This document shows, piece after piece, positions 14,977 to 22,404 of a stretch of 53,534 bases of DNA. This stretch comes from Sphingobacterium alimentarium (GTDB lineage: Bacteria > Bacteroidota > Bacteroidia > Sphingobacteriales > Sphingobacteriaceae). The DNA is taken from NCBI RefSeq assembly GCF_004342685.1, contig NZ_SMBZ01000022.1, positions 1 to 53,534 on the forward strand, given 5' to 3'. The position numbers were made by a program, and so were the translations under genes. Within the stretch, counting starts at the first letter, position 1. Each line of letters opens with the position of its first letter. The notes under the pieces are model-generated. The model was not told the origin of the DNA. It did no database searches and saw only the letters and a program-made list of their open reading frames with translations.

Positions 14977-15489
14977 TTAAGCTGTTTTTACCTTTTCTTT
15001 TTCAATACGTTTAAGTAGACTAAAGTCGAAAGTCAAATCTCGGATATATATTTCATTTTGACAAACTGCACACTTTACGCCATTTTTGTCAATCACCTCC
15101 GTGGTGAAGGTTTTGATGACTTTTCCTTTTGCTTTAATTGTTTTGTACGCCTCTTCGATCTCAGTAATATCCAAAGTAATACGATACGTTAGATCAGTAC
15201 TTCCAGGTTTCAGATAATCAATTTTAGCGGATTTTAGCCATGCTACCGTCTTTTTTAAACCTCTTTTTTTGAAAACTTGGTCTAATAAAATAGGATGCAT
15301 AGGATCCAATGCGGAGAAAATAGTACCTCCAAATACGGTTTTGTTGGAATTAATATTTAAGAAACTCTTATAAATCTTAACCTCTGCACCTTTGAAATCG
15401 TCATATATTTTCTTCACCCATATACGTTGAAATAAAAAGGGTGGATATGTACGTAAAACCCATTTAAGACTTGTCGGTGATAATTTCAT
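14977..15489 (-). CDS. DUF4442 (hotdog-fold) protein
   Basis: Starting at ATG 15489 (170 residues), the protein resembles DUF4442 members, hotdog-fold proteins related to acyl-CoA thioesterases. Segments such as KTVFGGTIFSALDPMHPILL and the C-terminal CQNEIYIR strand fit the family. No catalytic assignment can be made. The longer frame from 15537 is rejected, because a -7 element (TACTTTTG, minus strand, 15494-15501) sits 4 nt before this ATG, so the mRNA would begin at or next to the start codon. It heads the lipoprotein-SCO group. Confidence 0.75.
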   Translation of the reverse strand: MKLSPTSLKWVLRTYPPFLFQRIWVKKIYDDFKGAEVKIYKSFLNINSNKTVFGGTIFSALDPMHPILLDQVFKKRGLKKTVAWLKSAKIDYLKPGSTDLTYRITLDITEIEEAYKTIKAKGKVIKTFTTEVIDKNGVKCAVCQNEIYIRDLTFDFSLLKRIEKEKVKTA

Positions 15490-15493
15490 TCTG

Positions 15494-15501
15494 CAAAAGT
15501 A
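15494..15501 (-). promoter_or_regulatory. -7 element 4 nt from the DUF4442 start (leaderless type)
   Basis: TACTTTTG on the minus strand matches TAnnTTTG. Its last G lies 4 nt before the ATG at 15489. A TTTG lies 23 bp upstream, a little beyond the normal spacing. Confidence 0.45.
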
Positions 15502-15541
15502 CAATTTCTTGCCTTTTGTATGGTCAAATGTGCGCAATATG

Positions 15542-15572
15542 TTGTTTTAAAAAAATTTGTGCACTATCTTTC
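15542..15572 (+). promoter_or_regulatory. promoter of the interrupted MFS gene
   Basis: TTG (15542-15544), a 20-bp spacer and TATCTTTC (15565-15572, one mismatch to TAnnTTTG) precede the ATG at 15593 by 20 bp. Confidence 0.45.
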
Positions 15573-15592
15573 TACTCTAATCATCTGAAAAA

Positions 15593-16810
15593 ATGAAACC
15601 TAAAAAGAATGTCGTTCTGCTTGTTGTCGTGGCAGCTTTGGGCTATTTCGTTTATATATACGATTTAATAATTTTTTCTATCGTCCGCATCTAATCGTTC
15701 CAAGATATCGGTGTGCCTCAGGAGCTTATGCGGAGCAAAGGTGAGTTCGTCCTGAATATGCAAATGGGTGGATTGCTGTTGGGCGGATTGATCTGGGGGA
15801 TTATAGCAGACAAATATGGAAGAATAAAGGTTTTGTTTGGGTCCATCCTTTTATATTCTTTAGCCAATATTTACAATGGTTTTGTACAAGATGTCAATAC
15901 CTATGCTATTATACGTTTTATCTCTGGTATCGGCCTCGCTGGCGAATTGGGCGCAGGTATTACTCTGGTCAGTGAAAGCATGCCTAAAGGGAAGCGTGGC
16001 TATGGTACCATGATCGTGGCGGGTATAGGGGTTTTGGGTGCAATTCTCGCATATTACGTGTCCGAATGGTTTGATTGGCGTACAGCTTATTTTGTAGGCG
16101 GCGGTATGGGACTTCTGCTGCTATTGATGCGGGTGGGCGCCTTTGAATCTGGACTTTTTGCGCATACTGCTTCTCAGCAGCATGTCGAGAAAGGGAGTTT
16201 GAAACTACTATTCCGAAGCAAAGAGCGTATTGTCCGATATATTTATTGCCTATGTATCGGTTTGCCTATTTGGTTTGTCGTAGGTGTATTGGTTACACAA
16301 TCTCCTGAAATTGGCAAAGCATTGGGAGCTCCTGTCATATTGAGTGCAGGAAAAGGGGTGATGTTTACTTACCTGGGAATCTCGATAGGAGACTTCTTAG
16401 CAGGTTTATTGGCACAATGGCTGAAGTCAAGGCGTAAAGTGGTACTTATTTGCCAGATATTGATTGTGCTGACGTCGATAGCGTATTTGACTAGTCAGGG
16501 AATTAGCGAAGAGCGTTTTATGTGGCTAGCTTTTCTGATGGGGCTAGGAGTGGGGTATTGGGCGACATTTGTCACCATTGCAGCAGAACAGTTTGGCACG
16601 AATCTGCGCGCCACTGTAGCGACTACTGCACCTAATTTTGTACGAGGCGCCTTGATTCCATCGACGATCTTATATGGATTTTTGGTAAATCAATTTGGAA
16701 TTATTACGGCAGCTATCCTGACTTTGTTACTGTTGACAGGGATAGCCGTATTTGCGCTGTCACAATTGAAAGAAAGCTTTGATAAGGATTTGAATTATAA
16801 TGAAGAGTAG
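15593..16810 (+). pseudogene. MFS transporter interrupted by an in-frame TAA
   Basis: The natural start is ATG 15593. The frame reads 33 codons (first TM helix, VVLLVVVAALGYFVYIYD, then LIIFSIVRI), hits TAA at 15692-15694, then continues without shift for 371 codons to 16810. Restoring one codon gives a 405-residue major facilitator with the DLIIFSIVR-x-S motif after TM1, GGLIWGIIADKYGR between TM2 and TM3 (motif A), and about 12 TM helices. The substrate is unknown; the layout resembles sugar or organic-acid transporters. One A-to-T change in an AAA codon would produce the stop. Translation could restart at GTG 15713, but would lack TM1. It may be a recent loss or a sequence error. Confidence 0.8.
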
Positions 16811-16824
16811 TAGATAATAGTTAT

Positions 16825-16986
16825 TTATCTATCCGGACACTTTTTACAGCGCTTGCCCTTTTTATATTTTTTACAACATTTCTTCAGGGCGCAACATGAA
16901 AAATCAGCGAAAGGATTAAAGCCTTTTGCTGATTCTTTTATATCGATAAGAATATCCTGTTGATTCAACTCACTTTGCAAACTCAT
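16825..16986 (-). CDS. tiny Cys/Lys-rich protein of unknown function
   Basis: From ATG 16986 the protein has 53 residues; the longer frame from 17013 is less likely, because a -7 element (TATCTTTG, minus strand) ends 4 nt before this ATG. The N-terminal half is acidic and amphipathic. The C-terminus has six cysteines among lysines in CC-x4-CC-x7-C-x2-C spacing, suggesting metal or nucleic-acid binding. I do not recognise a family. It is the last gene after uridine kinase (33 bp apart) but has its own promoter element. Confidence 0.6.
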   Translation of the reverse strand: MSLQSELNQQDILIDIKESAKGFNPFADFSCCALKKCCKKYKKGKRCKKCPDR

Positions 16987-16990
16987 GCTG

Positions 16991-16998
16991 CAAAGATA
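16991..16998 (-). promoter_or_regulatory. -7 element 4 nt from the Cys-rich gene start
   Basis: TATCTTTG on the minus strand, a perfect TAnnTTTG, ends 4 nt before ATG 16986, predicting a leaderless mRNA. The nearest TTTG lies 26 bp upstream, outside the usual spacing. Confidence 0.45.
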
Positions 16999-17019
16999 GT
17001 TATTTAGAATCATTTTAAA

Positions 17020-17655
17020 TTAAACAAAGTTTAATTTTTGTCTTAAATCTTGTGAAATTAAATCTGTGGCTGAGTTAATTACTTCAGGATCGTCGGTATT
17101 ATTGATAATTACTTTGTCCGTGATTTGTTTATAAGGCAATAAATAAGTGTTGTACGATGGGACAACATGATTTATCCATTTATACATAACATCGTCATGG
17201 TCATAGCCACGCTCCAATAAGTCTCTTTTAAGCCTTCTCTCTAGTGCAACATCTTCATTGGCATCCAAAAAGATCCGGTAATCTAACAGATTATTCACTT
17301 CTTCGTAATGAAAAATAAATAAACCTTCTACGATTAAAATAGGAGCCGGTATAATTTCAAGCATTTTAGGCTTGATGTTGGGATTGTTGAAAGTGTACTC
17401 TTCCTTATAAATTGTTTTGCCGTCGAATAAGTCTTTGATGTCCTTGTAGAATGCATCGCGATCTATCGATGTCGGCAAGTCAAAATTATACAACCTATTT
17501 TCTTCCTGCGTTTTTGTATTAGCGGGGATATAATAATCGTCTTGTGAGATTAACGTTATATCCGAGTCCTTAAAATGATTTAAGAAACTTTTCAAAAAAA
17601 ATGTCTTACCTGACCCGCTACTTCCTGCGATACCAATTACGTATGGTTTGTCCAT
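17020..17655 (-). CDS. udk: uridine kinase
   Basis: The 211-residue protein has a P-loop GSSGSGKT (residues 11-18), a SQDDYY substrate motif (about 38-43) and NFDLPTSIDRDAF, all typical of the uridine/cytidine kinase family (phosphoribulokinase fold). It phosphorylates uridine and cytidine to UMP/CMP in pyrimidine salvage in the cytoplasm. Length is normal. It lies 22 bp after the LysM gene on the same strand, with no visible terminator between, so co-transcription is likely even though the functions differ. Confidence 0.92.
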   Translation of the reverse strand: MDKPYVIGIAGSSGSGKTFFLKSFLNHFKDSDITLISQDDYYIPANTKTQEENRLYNFDLPTSIDRDAFYKDIKDLFDGKTIYKEEYTFNNPNIKPKMLEIIPAPILIVEGLFIFHYEEVNNLLDYRIFLDANEDVALERRLKRDLLERGYDHDDVMYKWINHVVPSYNTYLLPYKQITDKVIINNTDDPEVINSATDLISQDLRQKLNFV

Positions 17656-17677
17656 TTAAAGTGTTACTGAATAATTA

Positions 17678-18613
17678 TTAATTCAAGGGCATACCATAAG
17701 TGATTTCTACTTGAAATCTTTTGTCCAAAATACCAATAGATGAGGCTACTGATTTTGATAGTATCACTATTGCTCCTTGTGTTTCGTGATTATCAGAGAA
17801 TTTTCCGACAACTTTTGCAAAGGTAACACTTCTATTCATAGGATTTGTAATTTTTAATATAGTTCCTATAGGAGCAGTCTTGTGTAGTGCCAAACTTATT
17901 TGGTCATTATTTTCTAAATCGTTCATCCATACACCTACACCTTTTTCTTTGGTCTCACGGATCCCGTATTTGTTAGGCTTGAAGCTCGAATCATCGATAG
18001 GATTATTATTCTCTAATACTTCTTCGATCGGAATTTGTACGATTTCAGGTTCTACCGGAGGTAGCGCACGATTAGGGATTTTTAGAATTTGTCCTTCTCT
18101 CACCGAGTCAGAAGTAAGGTCATTCATGCGTTTGATGTCATCGACAGATATACCAAAGCGTCGAGAGATGGCATAGAGGGTTTCACTCTTGCCTACTTTA
18201 TATTCGGTAATATCATTTGGATTGACTAGGACAGGCTTATTGCTAGTGTTGCTTGAGCTTGTCGTGGGTTGCGGAGTAGGTAGTTTAGGACGGTTGTCAA
18301 TTGCAGCTCCACGCGGAATACGAACGGTATCACCTACGCGCAAATTCTTTTTATTATTGGCTGCCATGATTTCATTGACAGGCGTATTGTAGATACGGCT
18401 TAGTTGATAGTAAGTTTCTTTCGTTTTCAAACGGTGAATCACATACCGCTTACCATTTATATTCTCTGTTCCAATGGAATCAAGAGTGATTGTCAATCTG
18501 TTTTCAATATTCAATTCTTTGGCTTGCAGGCTCTCTACAGCGGGAAAAGCTAAACCAAGTGCAAATAAAAAAGATAATTTATGATACGTTTTAAAGTTTT
18601 TTTTCTGCTTCAT
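17678..18613 (-). CDS. exported LysM-domain protein with C-terminal RlpA-like domain
   Basis: The 311-residue protein has an N-terminal signal-like hydrophobic segment (LSFLFALGLAFPAVESLQA). Two LysM peptidoglycan-binding domains follow, at about residues 57-100 (YVIHRLKTKETYYQLS...VGDTVRIP) and 138-182 (EYKVGKSETLYAISRRFG...GQILKIP), separated by a Pro/Thr/Ser/Asn linker. The last ~90 residues (GVGVWMNDLENNDQISLALHK..., PIGTILKITNPMN) resemble a double-psi beta-barrel of RlpA type. It probably binds cell wall glycan in the periplasm. It follows the DUF4905 gene by 9 bp, an operon. Confidence 0.85.
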   Translation of the reverse strand: MKQKKNFKTYHKLSFLFALGLAFPAVESLQAKELNIENRLTITLDSIGTENINGKRYVIHRLKTKETYYQLSRIYNTPVNEIMAANNKKNLRVGDTVRIPRGAAIDNRPKLPTPQPTTSSSNTSNKPVLVNPNDITEYKVGKSETLYAISRRFGISVDDIKRMNDLTSDSVREGQILKIPNRALPPVEPEIVQIPIEEVLENNNPIDDSSFKPNKYGIRETKEKGVGVWMNDLENNDQISLALHKTAPIGTILKITNPMNRSVTFAKVVGKFSDNHETQGAIVILSKSVASSIGILDKRFQVEITYGMPLN

Positions 18614-18622
18614 ATCTTACAA

Positions 18623-19375
18623 TTATACTAAATACGAGGAAATTTTCATTTTATTACTTGATAAAAAGAAAATATGGTCTTTGACAGTAAAATAAGGTTG
18701 AGGGATTAATTTGTCCATGTCATCAATTATAACTTTAGTGTCATATAACTCATTTCTAGAAGATAACGATAGGCTAAGATGGTAGTGATTGGCGGTCTGG
18801 GTATGGTAAGACCAAAGAAATAAATCTTTATACGGTTGTAACCAGATTTGGTCGATAAAAGAAATCTGATTCAAAAACGAAGGTACTGTTCCTTGAAAAG
18901 GAATAGGATATCGGATATCTCGTACAGGAAAAGATGTATCAAAAGAGGGCGTATTGGAAACTTCTCCCGTCACGATATCTATATAAAAAAATAGTCCGGA
19001 CGGAATGGAGCGATGATACGCTTGAATAACCTTGTTGAAAACTTCTTTAATGATATATTCCATGTAGGTGAATACCGTGCTTTTGGTAGGAATATGAATG
19101 ACTTGAATACCCGCCTGAATGGGGGAATATTCGCCAAATCGTTTGAGAATAAGATAGTCACCTTGAATGTCTTCTAGCGTCCATTCGCGCGATTCACTAT
19201 GAAATTGTTCTAAAAGTAGGTTTCCTTTAAAATTCAACACATAGAATATGGGGAGCGTAGAATCGGGATCGCGGCATTCCACAGCTAATTGGTTATGCAA
19301 ACAGTCCACTTCGATTTTCCAGATCGGAAAGGGAAAATTTCGCTCGAATACGTTATTTATTGTATATTTATTCAT
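18623..19375 (-). CDS. DUF4905 family protein
   Basis: With ATG at 19375 the protein has 250 residues, starting MNKYTINNVFERNFPFPIWKIE. The frame continues to 19516 but would run through the divergent gene's start and uses a poor start codon, so it is rejected. The repeated Trp/Phe-rich beta-strand pattern (VECRDPDSTLPIFYVLNF, WLQPYKDLFLWSYH) matches DUF4905 proteins of Sphingobacteriaceae as I recall them; no function is known. It heads the minus-strand group with LysM protein and uridine kinase. Its promoter must lie inside the neighbouring nfeD coding sequence. Confidence 0.75.
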   Translation of the reverse strand: MNKYTINNVFERNFPFPIWKIEVDCLHNQLAVECRDPDSTLPIFYVLNFKGNLLLEQFHSESREWTLEDIQGDYLILKRFGEYSPIQAGIQVIHIPTKSTVFTYMEYIIKEVFNKVIQAYHRSIPSGLFFYIDIVTGEVSNTPSFDTSFPVRDIRYPIPFQGTVPSFLNQISFIDQIWLQPYKDLFLWSYHTQTANHYHLSLSLSSRNELYDTKVIIDDMDKLIPQPYFTVKDHIFFLSSNKMKISSYLV

Positions 19376-19391
19376 ACCAATGCTCACAGCT

Positions 19392-20744
19392 ATGCTACAC
19401 AAATTTACTAAATCTATTCTTTTATTTGGGTTTTTAATAATGGCAATTATGTCACATGCCCAATCTATATTTAAGACGGATCTCAAAGAAGATGTCGGTC
19501 CGAATTCTTGGCGCATTATTAAAAAATCTTATGATCAAGCACTTGTAGAGAAGTCCGATTACTTTCTTATCGAAATGAATACCTTTGGGGGAGCCGTCAA
19601 TTTTGCCGATTCTATACGCACCTTGCTGCTCAATTCACCCATCAAGACTGTCGTCTATATCAATAACAATGCAGCATCTGCAGGTACATTGATTTCTTTG
19701 GCGTCGGATCATATTTTTATGCAAAGTGGTTCTTCATTGGGAGCGGCAAGTGTAGTGAACCCACAGGGGGAGATCATGCCCGAAAAATATCAGTCTTATA
19801 TGCGTGGCTTGATGCGCGCTACGGCAGAAGCCAAAAGGCGAGATCCCAAAATCGCGGAAGCTTTTGTAGACCCTTCTATTTCTATCCCAGAAATCAAACA
19901 AGATGGCAAAATATTGACCTTTACAGCATCAGAGGCCGCTAAGGCGAATATTATCAATGCTGAAGTAAAAAGTTTGAATGAGGTATACCAACAGCTAAAT
20001 GTACAACCCTCTAATGTGAAGTCTTATAAAAAGACCTGGGTAGATCAAGTTATTGGATTCTTAGTTAACCCAATAGTTCATGGATTGCTCATTATGGGTA
20101 TTATCGGCGGCATATATTTTGAGTTGCAGACACCTGGTATTGGATTCGCCATAGTATTGGCTACGGTATGTGCGGTGTTATTTTTTGCACCATTATATTT
20201 ACAGGGATTAGCGGATAATTGGGAAATTGCTATTTTCGTGATAGGTGTTGTACTCTTAGCCTTAGAGGTATTTGTCATACCTGGATTTGGAGTAGCGGGA
20301 ATATTGGGTATAATTTTCGTTTTGTGTGGACTTTCATTCTCCATGTTAGCGAATGACTTTTTTGATTTTAAAATTTCTAAACCAGGCGTATTAATGAATT
20401 CGTTTTTAATTGTGATAGGATCAATGGTACTATCTGTCGTACTGTTAGTCTTATTTGGCAGAAATATTCTGCATTCACCCGCTTTCAAAAGGTTGGTTCT
20501 TGCTGATGAGCAGCGTGCGGATAGTGGTTATACTTCCTCGGTGCCAAAAGTAAATATGATCAATAAAACAGGTGTTGCGCGCACCGTTCTTCGTCCTTCA
20601 GGGAAGATTGAGGTGGATGGCGTATGGTATGATGCGGTTGCTTTAGATAGCTACATCGATTTGGGCGAACAGATTATCGTCGAGAAGCACGAGAATTATA
20701 ATTTATTTGTGCGTAGAGTGGCTGACAAAACCGTGCAATCTTAA
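19392..20744 (+). CDS. NfeD/ClpP-class membrane serine protease
   Basis: The 450-residue protein (ATG 19392; ATG 19380 adds four residues) starts with a signal peptide (MLHKFTKSILLFGFLIMAIMSHAQ). The ClpP/S49-type domain carries the nucleophile in NNNAASAGTLISLASD (Ser about 96) and a candidate lysine in RRDPKIAEAF. Four or five TM helices follow (about 225-360), then a soluble OB-fold NfeD C-terminus (KTGVARTVLRPSGKIEVDGV). Such long NfeD proteins cleave stomatin-like partners in archaea and are linked to membrane quality control; no stomatin gene is adjacent here. It is divergent from DUF4905 with only 16 bp (or 4 bp) between start codons. Confidence 0.88.
   Translation: MLHKFTKSILLFGFLIMAIMSHAQSIFKTDLKEDVGPNSWRIIKKSYDQALVEKSDYFLIEMNTFGGAVNFADSIRTLLLNSPIKTVVYINNNAASAGTLISLASDHIFMQSGSSLGAASVVNPQGEIMPEKYQSYMRGLMRATAEAKRRDPKIAEAFVDPSISIPEIKQDGKILTFTASEAAKANIINAEVKSLNEVYQQLNVQPSNVKSYKKTWVDQVIGFLVNPIVHGLLIMGIIGGIYFELQTPGIGFAIVLATVCAVLFFAPLYLQGLADNWEIAIFVIGVVLLALEVFVIPGFGVAGILGIIFVLCGLSFSMLANDFFDFKISKPGVLMNSFLIVIGSMVLSVVLLVLFGRNILHSPAFKRLVLADEQRADSGYTSSVPKVNMINKTGVARTVLRPSGKIEVDGVWYDAVALDSYIDLGEQIIVEKHENYNLFVRRVADKTVQS
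19400..19407 (-). promoter_or_regulatory. -7 element for the DUF4905 operon, inside nfeD-like gene
   Basis: TAAATTTG on the minus strand fits the -7 consensus and would start RNA about 20 nt before ATG 19375. It overlaps the first codons of the divergent gene. No good -33 TTTG is seen. Confidence 0.4.
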
Positions 20745-20752
20745 CAAAAAAG

Positions 20753-20779
20753 AAGGGCTTGAAAATTTTTCAAGCCCTT
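20753..20779. terminator. bidirectional terminator between convergent genes
   Basis: AAGGGCTTG (20753-20761) and CAAGCCCTT (20771-20779) form a strong stem with A/T-rich loop and T/A tails on both sides, serving the NfeD gene and the lipoprotein gene at 20808. Confidence 0.85.
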
Positions 20780-20807
20780 TATTCATTTTATGATTCGTTA
20801 TATGCTA

Positions 20808-21185
20808 TTAACGATCGCAATTCGCAAACCAAGTTTTACCATCTTTGGTATAATTAATACTTAATTCAGAAGCTGAAATCGATATCGATCCAAAAGCTCC
20901 ATCTTCTAAGATAATTACATTGCCTTCACCTTTTTTCATTTTAATTCCATTTAAGGAAGGAATAGCATCCGAAAAGTTGAAATTATATGTATCTCCAACT
21001 TTAGCTACGGTTACCGAACCATTCGTGTTGCTTTTTATTTCAGAAAGGCCTTCCGAATAGCGGACAGTTCCTTCGTATTTACCTACAAATAAAGAATTGT
21101 CTGTTGGGTCATCATCTTTGCTACAAGCTGTAAAGGCAAAAACTGTAATTAATAATAAACTCAGGATTTTAATAGTTTTTTTCAT
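20808..21185 (-). CDS. hypothetical lipoprotein
   Basis: The 125-residue protein has a standard lipoprotein signal (FAFTAC, Cys21) followed by an acidic stretch (SKDDDP), the kind of start often seen in Bacteroidota surface lipoproteins. The rest has alternating Gly/Ser/Thr-rich beta strands (VGKYEGTVRYSEGL, GSISISASELSINYT), suggesting a small lipocalin-like or beta-sandwich fold. No family or function is recognised. It is a single-gene unit. Confidence 0.75.
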   Translation of the reverse strand: MKKTIKILSLLLITVFAFTACSKDDDPTDNSLFVGKYEGTVRYSEGLSEIKSNTNGSVTVAKVGDTYNFNFSDAIPSLNGIKMKKGEGNVIILEDGAFGSISISASELSINYTKDGKTWFANCDR

Positions 21186-21306
21186 AAATGTTTAATTTGT
21201 GTGTAACAAATATTTTATAATCAACATGAAAAATGCAACCACTATGCCATCCTATGTTTTTCAAACTTTTTTAACGTATGTTTAACAATTTTATTGAGAC
21301 TTAATA

Positions 21307-22368
21307 TTAAAATAAACTAAGCTGAGAGGATTCACCTGTGCGTCTATCAATGGACGCATATTCAAACGGTTTTTGATTTAATTTGTTCTTGACACAATGC
21401 AATTTGAAAACACTTCGTATGATTTCGGCGATATTTCCTGCGCCTTTCATTCGTTCCCCAAAATTTGAATTATTGACTTGTCCATGGTGACAACTACTGA
21501 TAGCATTCCAAATCTTGGCACTTCTATCTGGATAAGCAACATCTAACCAATCCTTGAATATTTCTCCAATCTGCCCATTCAGGCGCACGATAATATAATT
21601 AGCCCATTGGGCGCCAGCTTCTGCGGCAGCTTTGAGAATCTGTGGTATCTCGCTATCAGTGAGTCCTGGGATAACAGGTGCTACATTCACACCCATAGGT
21701 ACATTACAGTTAGCGAGTTCTTCGATCACTCGTAGTCTTTGCTTGGCCGTCACGGTACGAGGTTCTATTTTTTGTCGGGTTTCTTCGGTAAGTGAGTTTA
21801 TCGACAAAAAAACTTTGATGAGCCCTAATTTAGCAAGTTCGCTAAGGATATCTTGGTCACGTAGTATCAATGCGTTTTTGGTAATAATGCTTATAGGCTG
21901 CCGATAGTGTAATGCCGCTTGAAGGATATTTCGGGTAAGTTCCTTGTCTCGCTCAATGGGTTGATAACAATCGGTATTGCCCGAAAGATGGATGGGGGTG
22001 AAATTCCAATTTTTCCGTGTAATAAACTGTTCGAAAAGAGCGACCGCATTGGTTTTAACTATGATTTTTCGTTCGAAATCCAGTCCTGAGCCCATATCCC
22101 AATATTGGTGCGAATTGCGAGCATAGCAGTAGATGCATCCGTGTTCGCAGCCTTGATAGGGATTCGCAGAATAGGCCATACCCACATCGGGACTCTCTAC
22201 TTTGTGTACTAAACTTTTAGCTTCTGAAGGAATAAAAAGTGTTTTATTGGATGTTTCTTCAAAGGAATCAATGGCCTCAATATGAAATTGTCCATATGCA
22301 TCATTGACATATTTATTCTGTGGATTATATTGCGCACCTCTACCTTTTATGTAATTTCTTCCATCCAT
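21307..22368 (-). CDS. PA0069-type radical SAM protein
   Basis: The 353-residue protein has the 4Fe-4S motif CEHGCIYCYAR (Cys74, Cys78, Cys81), with the CxxxCxYC spacing of SplB-like/PA0069 radical SAM proteins. A GNTDCYQPIER segment and a NVAPVIPGLTDSEIP segment are also characteristic. It reductively cleaves S-adenosylmethionine to make a radical; the substrate is unknown for this family, although SplB itself repairs spore photoproduct. Expected to be cytoplasmic. It lies 36 bp after ppk1 on the same strand, so co-transcription is possible. Confidence 0.9.
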   Translation of the reverse strand: MDGRNYIKGRGAQYNPQNKYVNDAYGQFHIEAIDSFEETSNKTLFIPSEAKSLVHKVESPDVGMAYSANPYQGCEHGCIYCYARNSHQYWDMGSGLDFERKIIVKTNAVALFEQFITRKNWNFTPIHLSGNTDCYQPIERDKELTRNILQAALHYRQPISIITKNALILRDQDILSELAKLGLIKVFLSINSLTEETRQKIEPRTVTAKQRLRVIEELANCNVPMGVNVAPVIPGLTDSEIPQILKAAAEAGAQWANYIIVRLNGQIGEIFKDWLDVAYPDRSAKIWNAISSCHHGQVNNSNFGERMKGAGNIAEIIRSVFKLHCVKNKLNQKPFEYASIDRRTGESSQLSLF

Positions 22369-22404
22369 AGAAGTAAAATTACTAAAAATATTAGCAAAAC
22401 AAAA

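Noticed and set aside
15713..16810. Intact MFS transporter starting at GTG 15713
   Set aside because: This start would drop the first membrane helix, which is encoded in frame just before the TAA at 15692.
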